A DNA stretch of 48,490 bases from NORP240 sp046047495. Its GTDB lineage: Bacteria; Pseudomonadota; Gammaproteobacteria; Pseudomonadales; Pseudohongiellaceae. The stretch is taken from contig JBJOHV010000019.1 of assembly GCA_046047495.1 (NCBI GenBank), forward strand, positions 1 to 48,490, given 5' to 3'. A program made the translations under genes and the position numbers. The notes below the pieces were generated by a model. It searched no databases and was not told the origin of the DNA. It saw only the letters and a list, made by a program, of their open reading frames with translations. Shown piece by piece: positions 23,718 to 31,262 of the stretch (position 1 is the stretch's first letter; every line of letters starts with the position of its first letter).

Positions 23718-25565
23718 TTACTCGCCGCCCTGGTCTTCGTACTTCCAGTTGTAGAAGCCCATGAACATCTCCTCCCAGCTCTGCTCACCCCAGTACACCG
23801 GTGAGTTGGGATCCGGGTTGAAGGCATTCTGTGAGGAATTGTCGAAGGCGCCGGTGGCCACGATGCGGGTGCCGGCCGGTACCTTCACCGGCTCCGCCAG
23901 CTCGTGGGTCAGCTGCCAGTTGAAGGAGTAGTTGGGTACCGACAGCAGCAGTTCCTCACTGCCATCCGGATAGACGGCAGTGAAACTCATGCGCTTGCCA
24001 CGGAAATGCATGTGGGGCATCAGGCTGTGGACATAGGCGTCCTTAGGAATCACGGTGCTGATCTGCATCTCGTGATCCTTGGCCTGTGCCGGAATGCTGA
24101 TGTCAAAGGCATTGCCGACGCCGCCTGCCATGCGCTCTTCCGGCACGACTCCCTCCGGATAGAAGTAGATGCCGATCTCGGTGGCATCCACCGTCTCCTT
24201 GCCGGAGGTGGTGTAGTGCATCTGCAGGCTCAGGCTGGTGCCGGCCTTCAGCAGACCGCCCACGTTCTCCGGATAGAGGCTCACCGTCGTCCCCGGGGCA
24301 TAACCGGCCACCGAGGCCAGGTCAGGATCGGTGCTGCCACCCAGCAGGGCCCCCACGTTCACATCGGGTCCCAGCAGCTCCAGAATTTCGTTGATATTGG
24401 GACGCTGGCCGGAAGCCGCCGCGGCAAAGATCTTGGTGCGCACTTCCTGGGCCCGTTCGGCGGGCAGTTGATTGATTAATTCCATGATCACCTGGCCGGG
24501 GTCCGGTGCGCCTTCCGGCGGTACCACGGTGGTGATGATATGGTGCAGCACGGTGGGATCACCGGGCACCACTTCGCTGCCGCGCACCCACACGTCCCGA
24601 TCCAGGCCCAGATCCACCGGGATGTCCCGGTAGTCTATGATGCCGGTGGCGGGGATCGTCTGGGGCGGCACCTTGACGATCAGGTCGGGTTCACCCAGGG
24701 TCCACTTGGTATCCGGCCAGGTCAGCTGGGCCAGGGGATCCACATCGCCGTCCACCGGGGAGCCGGCGTCGACCCAGTGCACCAGGGTCTGCATCTCGGC
24801 ATCGGACAGATTCATCTCATTCTTGATTCGGTGACCCACCTTGTTGTCGATCTGACCCGGCGGCATGCGCTTGGTCATCACCACTTCCTTGATCATGGGG
24901 GACCAGCCTTGCGCAGCCATGGAGCTGTCCAGGGCGAAGGGGGCAATGCCGCCGGCGCGATGGCAGGTGGCGCAGTTCTCGGCGATGACCGGCGCCACAT
25001 CCCGGCTGTAGGACGGTGCCTGCTGCTGGTGCTGGGCCAGGGCAGGAAAGCTTATGGCCGTGCCGGTGGCAGTAGAGTTGACGGCAACGTCCGTGCCGGC
25101 CAGGAACTGGCCCAGGGCAGTGTCGAGACTTTCCGCACTGCCGCGATAGACCACTTCAAAGGATTTGGGATTGTAGATGACGGTTTCACCGATGTGCTTG
25201 AGCCCCAGGGACTCGGTCACCAGCTGGGCATCGTCCATCAGAACCGGCAGCTCGGCGCCAAGGGCAGCCAGGTCGGCCTGGACGGCGGCACGATCGCTGG
25301 TCTGGCCGGGGTTGATCAACAGGAAGGTCACCCCTTGATGGCGCTGGGCCAGGTCCTGGAAGCCGGGCAGGGCGGCTTTGACTTCGGCGGCCCCATTGGC
25401 CTGTACCATCAACACCACGGCCTCCTGGTCGTCGTACCAGGCCATGTGGTGGAAGGCGCCTTGATGGTCGATAAGGGCGAAGTCGCCGACTCGCTCCGCT
25501 GCCAGCGCACTGGTGGCGGGGACGGTCAAGACGAGACTAACAGCCAAACGGGTTAATCGATTCAC
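23718..25565 (-). CDS. Redoxin-like / cytochrome c / copper type II monooxygenase-like fusion
   Basis: A 615-residue exported protein with three parts. Residues 1-23 are a Sec signal. Residues 24-160 resemble a thioredoxin-fold redoxin (VGDFALIDHQGAFH; LLINPGQTSD) but the usual CxxC site is missing (VQANGAAEV). Residues 185-275 are a c-type cytochrome segment, C198-A-T-C201-H202, with Met in KRMPPGQID. Residues 285-605 carry a pattern like copper ascorbate-dependent monooxygenases (PHM/DBH fold): H341-H342 (VLHHI), H450 (QMHY), H518-x-H520 (PHMHFRG) and Met600/602 (WEEMFMGF), which would be the two copper sites. Substrate unknown. Its upstream region holds a perfect palindrome (25601-25617). 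Confidence 0.85.
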   Translation of the reverse strand: MNRLTRLAVSLVLTVPATSALAAERVGDFALIDHQGAFHHMAWYDDQEAVVLMVQANGAAEVKAALPGFQDLAQRHQGVTFLLINPGQTSDRAAVQADLAALGAELPVLMDDAQLVTESLGLKHIGETVIYNPKSFEVVYRGSAESLDTALGQFLAGTDVAVNSTATGTAISFPALAQHQQQAPSYSRDVAPVIAENCATCHRAGGIAPFALDSSMAAQGWSPMIKEVVMTKRMPPGQIDNKVGHRIKNEMNLSDAEMQTLVHWVDAGSPVDGDVDPLAQLTWPDTKWTLGEPDLIVKVPPQTIPATGIIDYRDIPVDLGLDRDVWVRGSEVVPGDPTVLHHIITTVVPPEGAPDPGQVIMELINQLPAERAQEVRTKIFAAAASGQRPNINEILELLGPDVNVGALLGGSTDPDLASVAGYAPGTTVSLYPENVGGLLKAGTSLSLQMHYTTSGKETVDATEIGIYFYPEGVVPEERMAGGVGNAFDISIPAQAKDHEMQISTVIPKDAYVHSLMPHMHFRGKRMSFTAVYPDGSEELLLSVPNYSFNWQLTHELAEPVKVPAGTRIVATGAFDNSSQNAFNPDPNSPVYWGEQSWEEMFMGFYNWKYEDQGGE

Positions 25566-25600
25566 GGGTGTTCCCCTCTCGCGGTTGGTTTGCAGGACAG

Positions 25601-25617
25601 TGTGTAGAACCTACACA
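25601..25617. promoter_or_regulatory. Perfect 7-3-7 palindrome upstream of the copper monooxygenase gene
   Basis: TGTGTAGAACCTACACA has 7-bp arms that are exact reverse complements. It lies 36-52 nt upstream of the minus-strand start at 25565, in the region shared with the divergent M28-like peptidase gene. Size and symmetry fit a dimeric repressor or activator site. The regulator is not identifiable. Confidence 0.6.
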
Positions 25618-25751
25618 AATTGCCGGACATCATACCCTTCTCTGGCGGGCAGCACCGCAGGCGGGAAATTTTTTTTTCAGTTACTGATTATTTGATTCCC
25701 ACGCTTATCTGCATACAATGCCATTTTGTTGCAGTTTTCAGGATGTTTGCC

Positions 25752-25853
25752 ATGGCAAAACCACGAACTTCCACCATTGCCCTGCCGCTTCCCGGTGCTC
25801 TCAATGGCGCCTTGCACATTCATACCGAGACCCCCGCAGGCCCGGCCCGGTGA
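25752..25853 (+). CDS. Possible short upstream ORF coupled to the peptidase gene
   Basis: A 33-residue reading frame starting at an ATG with AGGA about 8 nt upstream (peptide begins MAKPRTSTIALPLPG, ends with two basic-capped residues AR). Its TGA stop overlaps the GTG start of the M28-like gene as GTGA, the usual sign of coupled translation. The peptide has no family I know. It may be a leader peptide or simply chance; given the weak ribosome site of the downstream gene, coupling is plausible. Confidence 0.35.
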   Translation: MAKPRTSTIALPLPGALNGALHIHTETPAGPAR

Positions 25854-27412
25854 CATCCCCCATTGCCAGGGCAGCTCTCATTGTCTGCAGCTGCCTGCCC
25901 ATGTTTGGTCTGGCCCAGACTGCAGCCTGGTACGGCATCGACCTGCCCCCGGCCTTCGCACCCCACGATGTGCCGGCCATTATCGGCAGTCGCGGGCCGC
26001 AACCTGCCCGGGTGCCTGTCGGCGAAGAAGACTATCCGGAGTTGCGAGGTGAGCGAATCCAGGCCGATTTGGCCGAAATCGTGGCGATTTCCCGTCGCAG
26101 TCTGGCCAGCCGGGAGCTGAACAGCGACCAGGTCTGGGGCCGGGTCAGCGGATTCGGTTCCGGCCGGCAAGCCGTGGAATGGGCTGCCCGGCAATTCCGC
26201 GCGGCGGGGATCGACGATGTGCGCCTGCAGACCTTCAGTCAGGACGGGGACAGCAGTCTGTGGTTACCGGAGTCCTGGGAGGTGCGGTTGCTGGCCGACC
26301 CCCTGTTCGGGGCCGGCAGCGAGGATGTGGTTCTGGGTACAGCCGTGGCCCTGGCACCCTCCGAGATTGCCGGTGGCAGCCTGACGGCGCCTTTGGTGTT
26401 CGTGGGTACCGGCAGTGCAGCCCAGCTGATGAATACCGATGTGCGGGGCAAGATCGCCGTTCAGCAGGTTACTCCCCAGGCCCATCTGGTGTTCGAGCGG
26501 GACACGGTAGTGCCCCGCGCCCGGGACATCATGGCAGCCGGTGCGGTGGCCGTCATCAATATCATCGATCTGCCGGGCAATGAGATGGCCAGGGACATGT
26601 CCAATTGTGGCGGGCCCTGTTTCAACATCGGTGGCCGCGACGGCCTGTTTCTCGCCGCCGTCATGGATGAGGCGGCCCGCAATGGGGCCGCTGACCTCTT
26701 ACGCATGAGCCTCAGCCTGCAGGCTCGTGTACACGGCAATCTGCAGGCCAGCAACGCGGTGGCCGTGATTCCCGGTCAGTCCCCGGAGGTGGTGGTGTTG
26801 AATGCCCACGCCGATGCCTGGTTCGACGGTGCCGGCGATAACGGCGATGGTCTGGCCGTGTTGGTGTCCCTGGCGCGGCATTTCGCCCGACCCGATGTCA
26901 GCCTGCAGCGCACCCTGGTGCTGGTGGCCAGTGCCGGTCACCATACGCCGGGGCTGAACGGGCCGGCCAATGCGGTGGCCATGAATCCCGATCTGTTCGG
27001 TAACGCCCTGTTGATCGTCAATCTGGAGCACGTGGCACAACGCAATCTGGTGCCGGCCCGCAGTGAATATGCAGATGGTTATCGGGAGTATGTCGCCGAT
27101 GCCGGCGAGGCGCCCATCGTTGCCGGCATCACCAACAGCGCCCCGTTCCTGGAGAATCTGTTCGATCTGGGTGTGCAGCGCTACGGCACCAATTTCGTGT
27201 CCGGTCCCTCCACCATGGCCAGCGGCGAAGGGGGTGGATACCGTGCCGCCGGTGTGCCCATCGTTACCACCATGCAGGCACCACCGCTGTACCATACCAG
27301 CGGTGAAGTGCTGGAGGTGATTTCCACGCCGGGTCTCGAGCGCATGGCACGTTTCATGGCGTATTTCGTCAAGCAGGTGGATCAGGCGGCGCCGGCTCTA
27401 CTGTCGCCCTGA
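25850..27412 (+). CDS. M28-family peptidase-like protein with altered metal site
   Basis: A 520-residue exported protein from GTG 25850; signal peptide AALIVCSCLPMFGLAQ. The core is M28-like with a PA-type insertion (about residues 155-245: APLVFVGTGSA, GKIAVQQV). Metal-site residues present are H320-A-D322 (LNAHADAW), D330 in GAGDNGDG, E393 in NLEHV and a late His in PLYHTSGEVLEVI. The canonical Glu-Glu (GEExGLxGS) is GHHTPGLNG here, so both glutamates (364, 365) are His. Activity may be changed or lost; it could still bind metal. The start choice rests on the signal peptide, since the ribosome site is poor; longer in-frame readings have a non-signal N-terminus. Confidence 0.8.
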   Translation: MTSPIARAALIVCSCLPMFGLAQTAAWYGIDLPPAFAPHDVPAIIGSRGPQPARVPVGEEDYPELRGERIQADLAEIVAISRRSLASRELNSDQVWGRVSGFGSGRQAVEWAARQFRAAGIDDVRLQTFSQDGDSSLWLPESWEVRLLADPLFGAGSEDVVLGTAVALAPSEIAGGSLTAPLVFVGTGSAAQLMNTDVRGKIAVQQVTPQAHLVFERDTVVPRARDIMAAGAVAVINIIDLPGNEMARDMSNCGGPCFNIGGRDGLFLAAVMDEAARNGAADLLRMSLSLQARVHGNLQASNAVAVIPGQSPEVVVLNAHADAWFDGAGDNGDGLAVLVSLARHFARPDVSLQRTLVLVASAGHHTPGLNGPANAVAMNPDLFGNALLIVNLEHVAQRNLVPARSEYADGYREYVADAGEAPIVAGITNSAPFLENLFDLGVQRYGTNFVSGPSTMASGEGGGYRAAGVPIVTTMQAPPLYHTSGEVLEVISTPGLERMARFMAYFVKQVDQAAPALLSP

Positions 27413-27481
27413 TCCGGCATTGATCCACCTGCGCCATCACCACGTAACCCCTGTTTTGAAATTTTTCTGGAGAACGTCACC

Positions 27482-28537
27482 TTGAACAAGGCAGTCCTGT
27501 TGCTGAATCTCGGCACACCGGCGGAACCCACGGCCAAAGGGCTGCGGCAATTCTACAAATACTTCTTTGCGGACCCGTTCGTGTTTGACATTCCCGCTGT
27601 GGGTCGCTGGCTGCTGCGCAATCTGATCATTCTGCCGTTCCGCGCGCCCAAGACTGCGAAGCAGTATGAAAAAATCTGGATGGAGGGCGGTTCTCCCCTC
27701 AAGGTGTATACGGAACGAATGCGCGACTCATTGGAACAGGCCCTGGCGGATCAGGACGTGCCGGTGCTGATCGGCATGGCCTACAGTGCGCCGTTCATAC
27801 ATGAGGCCATGGACGAACTGCGGAGCAGGGGAGTGACCGATATCGTGGTACTGCCCCTGTTTCCCCAGTACTCCACCGCCACCACCGCCTCGGTGTTTCA
27901 CGCCGTCCGCAAGGCGGCAGCGAAATGGCCGGTAGCGCCGAATCTCACTTTTATCGATGACCTGTTCGAGGAGCCGGCGTTCATTCGTGCCTGGGCCGTG
28001 CAGATCAGCCGGCAACTGCCCCAGCGGGAACCCCTCTCCAGGGTGGAACACGTCATTTTCAGCTATCACGGCCTGCCGGAGCGCAATCTGCGCAAGGCAG
28101 ACCAGCATGATGTGTGCCGTTTCGGTGTCTGCTGCGCCTCCATCACCGACAAGAACCGCTATTGCTACCGCGCCCAGTGCATGGCCACTACACGCGGCAT
28201 CGTGTCTGCCCTGGGCTGGCCCGATGATTTCTACTCGGTCGCCTTTCAGTCCCGCTTCGGCAAGGAGCCGTGGATTCAACCCTATCTGGACGAGCACATC
28301 GAACAGCTGGCCAAAAATGGCATCAAGCGCATAGCGGTGGCCACACCATCGTTCGTCTCCGATTGCCTGGAAACCATCCATGAGATCGGCATCGAGTATG
28401 CGGAACAGTTTGTGGAAGCCGGCGGCGAAGAGCTGCAGTTGATTCCGAATCTCAACGATGAGCCGTTCTGGTTCAATGCCGTGGCGGATATCGTGCGGCC
28501 CCGTCTGGCTGCGATCCCGGTGAAGGCCGCGGATTGA
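27482..28537 (+). CDS. hemH: Ferrochelatase
   Basis: Inserts Fe2+ into protoporphyrin IX, the last step of protohaem synthesis, at the inner membrane. The 351-residue protein has the N-terminal VLLLNLGTPAEP, the conserved catalytic His196 in FSYHGLPERN, FQSRFGKEPWIQPY and the C-terminal SDCLETIHEI. A segment at residues 210-235 carries five cysteines (212, 217, 218, 228, 233; HDVCRFGVCCAS, RYCYRAQC), as in ferrochelatases with an internal cysteine-rich insertion that may hold an Fe-S cluster. The start is TTG 27482 with GGAG about 9 nt upstream. It stands alone and converges with ppnN, 3 nt apart. Confidence 0.95.
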   Translation: MNKAVLLLNLGTPAEPTAKGLRQFYKYFFADPFVFDIPAVGRWLLRNLIILPFRAPKTAKQYEKIWMEGGSPLKVYTERMRDSLEQALADQDVPVLIGMAYSAPFIHEAMDELRSRGVTDIVVLPLFPQYSTATTASVFHAVRKAAAKWPVAPNLTFIDDLFEEPAFIRAWAVQISRQLPQREPLSRVEHVIFSYHGLPERNLRKADQHDVCRFGVCCASITDKNRYCYRAQCMATTRGIVSALGWPDDFYSVAFQSRFGKEPWIQPYLDEHIEQLAKNGIKRIAVATPSFVSDCLETIHEIGIEYAEQFVEAGGEELQLIPNLNDEPFWFNAVADIVRPRLAAIPVKAAD

Positions 28538-28540
28538 GGA

Positions 28541-29917
28541 TCAGGCTGCCGCGCTGCTGCGCAGTTCGTAGCAGGGCCGGTAGCGCTCGGCGCTGATCTT
28601 CATGCGGCCACTGGACACAAAATGCTTTAACAGTGTGTCTATGGCGCTGATCAACGTGGGGTCACCGCGCAGCTGAAACGGACCCCGCTGCTCGATCTGG
28701 CGGATGCCGAAAGCCTTCACATTGCCGGCCACGATACCCGAGAACGCCCGCCGCAACTGGGCCAGCAGTTCCGCCTTGGGCAACGCCGGATCGAGATCCA
28801 ATGCGGCCATGTTTTCATGTGTGGTGACGAACGGCCACTGCATGGCTTCCGGCACATGCAATTCCCAGTTGAAGGCGTAGGACTCGTGGGTGCGCCGCCG
28901 CTGGGCGATGACCTGGTTGAGATTGCGCAGGGTAAGCTGTGCCACCCGTTCCGGATTGCCGATGATGATCTCGTAATGCCTTGCCACGTCATCGCCCAGG
29001 GTGCCGCGCAGAAATTCGTCGAGGGAGCGGAAATAGCTTTCGCCACTGGCCGGTGCGGTAAAGATCACCGGCAGCGGAATCTCCTGGTTGCGTTCCTGCA
29101 TGAGCAGACCCAGCAGATAAAGAATCTCCTCGATGGTGCCCACCCCGCCCGGGAATACGATGATGCTGTGGGCCAGACGTACGAACGCCTCCAGGCGCTT
29201 TTCGATGTCCGGCAGGATCACCAGTTCGTTCACCGTGGGATTCGGGGATTCCGAGGCGATGATTCCCGGTTCGGAAATGCCTATGTAGCGGCCGGTTGTC
29301 ACTTTTTGCTTGGCGTGGCCGATCATGGCACCTTTCATCGGCCCCTTCATTGCGCCAATGCCGCAGCCGGTGGCGATATCCAGCCCCCGCAGCCCCAGTT
29401 CATAACCGACTTCCTTGGAATAGTCATACTCAACCCGGCTGATGGAATGGCCGCCCCAACACACCACCAGATTGGGGGCGCGGTTGGGTTTGACGACACC
29501 GGCATTGCGCAGGATGCGGAACACGGCATCGGTGATGCCCTCACCGGTGCTGATGTCGAAGCCCCCGGCGCGGTTGATCTTGTCCTGTGTATAGACGATG
29601 TCCCGCAGGGCGGAAAACAGATGTTCCTGGATGCCGCGAATGATCTTGCCGTCGACAAAAGCCGAGGCCGGAGCATTCTGCACCCTTAATTTTATGCCGC
29701 GGGATTCAGGCACGATCTCCACTCGGAAGTCGGCGAACATCTTCAGCATCTCGGTGGCATCGTCCATCTCGTTACCGGTATTGAGAACGGCCAGGGCGCA
29801 ATCACGGAACGTCTGGAACACATCCTGATTGGTCTCCATGGCGGCCGCGATTTCCCGGTGTGACAGCAGGTTGAGACTGGTGGAGGGGCGAACGATGCAC
29901 TCTTTGATCTTGTCCAT
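28541..29917 (-). CDS. ppnN: Nucleotide 5'-monophosphate nucleosidase PpnN (LOG family)
   Basis: A 458-residue protein close in length and sequence to E. coli PpnN (YgdH), which hydrolyses purine and pyrimidine nucleoside monophosphates to base and ribose-5-phosphate and is modulated by (p)ppGpp. Seen here: the LOG motif FPGGVGTIEEILYLLG, LRGLDIATGCGIGAMKGPMKGA, the N-terminal SLNLLSHREI and C-terminal GNVKAFGIRQIEQRGPFQLRGD. Start at ATG 29917, giving the family N-terminus MDKIKECIVRPS. It is divergent from the 37-aa membrane protein gene and shares with it a region holding an FNR-like site. Confidence 0.94.
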   Translation of the reverse strand: MDKIKECIVRPSTSLNLLSHREIAAAMETNQDVFQTFRDCALAVLNTGNEMDDATEMLKMFADFRVEIVPESRGIKLRVQNAPASAFVDGKIIRGIQEHLFSALRDIVYTQDKINRAGGFDISTGEGITDAVFRILRNAGVVKPNRAPNLVVCWGGHSISRVEYDYSKEVGYELGLRGLDIATGCGIGAMKGPMKGAMIGHAKQKVTTGRYIGISEPGIIASESPNPTVNELVILPDIEKRLEAFVRLAHSIIVFPGGVGTIEEILYLLGLLMQERNQEIPLPVIFTAPASGESYFRSLDEFLRGTLGDDVARHYEIIIGNPERVAQLTLRNLNQVIAQRRRTHESYAFNWELHVPEAMQWPFVTTHENMAALDLDPALPKAELLAQLRRAFSGIVAGNVKAFGIRQIEQRGPFQLRGDPTLISAIDTLLKHFVSSGRMKISAERYRPCYELRSSAAA

Positions 29918-29959
29918 AAGAAACCTGTTTTCAGTACGGCCCGCAAACAATAGCAAATT

Positions 29960-29973
29960 CTGATGTACATCAA
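29960..29973. promoter_or_regulatory. FNR/ANR-type binding site
   Basis: CTGATGTACATCAA matches the FNR/ANR consensus TTGAT-N4-ATCAA at nine of ten defined positions (only the first T is C), and its core TGATGTACATCA is a perfect 12-bp palindrome. Centre at about 29966. A possible -10 element, TATTAA (29992-29997), lies 26 nt from the centre on the plus strand, close to the geometry of a class II FNR-activated promoter for the 37-aa protein gene. It may also affect ppnN. Confidence 0.6.
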
Positions 29974-30037
29974 TACAGCAGGACGCGGGGCTATTAATCT
30001 GACCGGGTCAAAAGTCAATTCAAAGGGAGATCAAACC

Positions 30038-30151
30038 ATGGCACATACCACTCAAGAACGTGACGCCAAATTGTTGCCGGTCGCGGTAGCCATTTTTGCC
30101 TGTTATGTCTGCATCGTGGTGGGCGGTTACCTGGTGGCCCAGCTGTTCTGA
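30038..30151 (+). CDS. 37-residue single-helix membrane protein
   Basis: A very small protein with a polar N-terminus (MAHTTQERDAK) and one hydrophobic helix, about residues 13-36 (LLPVAVAIFACYVCIVVGGY). GGGAG lies 8 nt before ATG 30038, and a strong terminator follows at 30221, so this is a complete single-gene transcription unit. An FNR-like site lies 65 nt upstream. Small single-helix proteins of this kind often serve as subunits or stabilisers of respiratory complexes or transporters, but the partner is unknown and I recognise no family. Confidence 0.7.
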   Translation: MAHTTQERDAKLLPVAVAIFACYVCIVVGGYLVAQLF

Positions 30152-30161
30152 CAGTACCGAT

Positions 30162-30178
30162 GGCCGGCGCCGCCGGCC
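30162..30178. other. GC-rich hairpin after the 37-aa protein gene
   Basis: GGCCGGC (30162-30168) and GCCGGCC (30172-30178) are exact arms around GCC. It lies 11 nt after the stop and has no T tract. It may protect the 3' end of the short message, ahead of the true terminator at 30221. Confidence 0.5.
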
Positions 30179-30220
30179 GCCAGCAGATGAATGTGCCGGG
30201 TGAATGATCCGGCCATAAAA

Positions 30221-30255
30221 AAAGGGCAGCTACGCAAATAGCTGCCCTTTCTTTT
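30221..30255. terminator. Strong terminator between small membrane protein and hydroxylase genes
   Basis: AAAGGGCAGCTA (30221-30232) and TAGCTGCCCTTT (30239-30250) form a 12-bp perfect stem with loop CGCAAA. A run of A precedes it and CTTTT follows, so it can act on both strands: for the 37-aa protein gene and for the minus-strand hydroxylase operon ending at 30265. Confidence 0.9.
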
Positions 30256-30264
30256 GCCGACGGA

Positions 30265-31254
30265 TCAGGCGGCGATGGCGCGCCGAACCAGATTTTGCAT
30301 CAGGGGTACCTTGAAGCCATTATGGGCCAGGACCCTGGCACCCTCAGTGGCCATGGCGGCCACTGACTGGGCAGTGGCTTCGCTCTTGGCCTGGCCGCGG
30401 ATGGCATCTTCCACATTGCGAACCCGTCGTGGAGTGGCCTGTACTGCGCCGCACACGATGCGGGAGTCCTCGATGGTGCTGCCGTTGAGCCTGAAGGCGG
30501 CGGCGACATTCACCAGGGAGAAGTCCCACACATTGCGGTCAGCCACTTTCTCGAAATAGAACGTGGCATTGGCCCAGGCGGCCGGTATGCGGACGGCGGT
30601 GAGGATATCACCCGGTCGCAGCACGGTTGTGTTCTCGATATCCCGGGCAGGACCCACGAAGTACTCCTCCGCCGGCACCAGTCGTTCGCCGCGGACGTTG
30701 CGAATAACCATGACCGCGTCCAGGGCCACCAGGGCGGGAGCTGTATCGGACGCACTGGCGGCCACGCAACGGCTGCCTTCGAACAGGGCATGCTCGCGGT
30801 TCATGCCCTGGGGCGTGTCCGCGTAACACAGGTTGCCACCGGCCCGATAGCAGGACAGGCCGCGGCGGTAATACCAGCAGCGCACATCCTGGGACACATT
30901 GCCCCCCAGGGTGCCGATGTTGCGGATCTGTGGACTGGCGACCACCTTGGCGGCATCGGCCAGCAGGCCGTAGCGCTGCCGGATGAGGGCGTTCTCCGCC
31001 ACCTCCGTCAGGGTCGTCAGCGCACCGATCTCGATACCGTCAGCGGTTTCCCGGATGCCCCGCAGGGCCTCGATGCCGCTGAGATCGATGAGGGCGTCGG
31101 CGGACTTGGCGCGGTCTTTCAACCAGCCGTAAGTGTCCTGCCCACCTCCCACCAACCAGCCCCTTTCTGCCAGACGGTCAGCAAGCGCAAGAGCGTCCTC
31201 TACCTGCACAGGCTGGTAGAGCTCCATATTTGGCATAACGTCATGTGATGGCAT
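30265..31254 (-). CDS. FAD subunit of a molybdenum hydroxylase (PaoB/YagS-like)
   Basis: A 329-residue FAD-binding subunit of the CO dehydrogenase/xanthine dehydrogenase type. It has the FAD motifs VGGGQDTYGWLK and SPQIRNIGTLGGNVSQD, followed by an insertion with cysteines 126, 135, 143 and 163 (DVRCWYYRR, LSCYRA, NLCYAD, GSRCVA). PaoB-type subunits use such an insertion to bind a [4Fe-4S] cluster. It passes electrons from the iron-sulfur subunit. The start ATG 31254 has GAGG 6 nt upstream and follows the Mo-subunit stop by 8 nt; it is the last gene of the three-gene operon. It has no signal sequence, so it would be exported bound to the Tat-tagged partner. Confidence 0.92.
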   Translation of the reverse strand: MPSHDVMPNMELYQPVQVEDALALADRLAERGWLVGGGQDTYGWLKDRAKSADALIDLSGIEALRGIRETADGIEIGALTTLTEVAENALIRQRYGLLADAAKVVASPQIRNIGTLGGNVSQDVRCWYYRRGLSCYRAGGNLCYADTPQGMNREHALFEGSRCVAASASDTAPALVALDAVMVIRNVRGERLVPAEEYFVGPARDIENTTVLRPGDILTAVRIPAAWANATFYFEKVADRNVWDFSLVNVAAAFRLNGSTIEDSRIVCGAVQATPRRVRNVEDAIRGQAKSEATAQSVAAMATEGARVLAHNGFKVPLMQNLVRRAIAA

Positions 31255-31262
31255 AGTTAACC

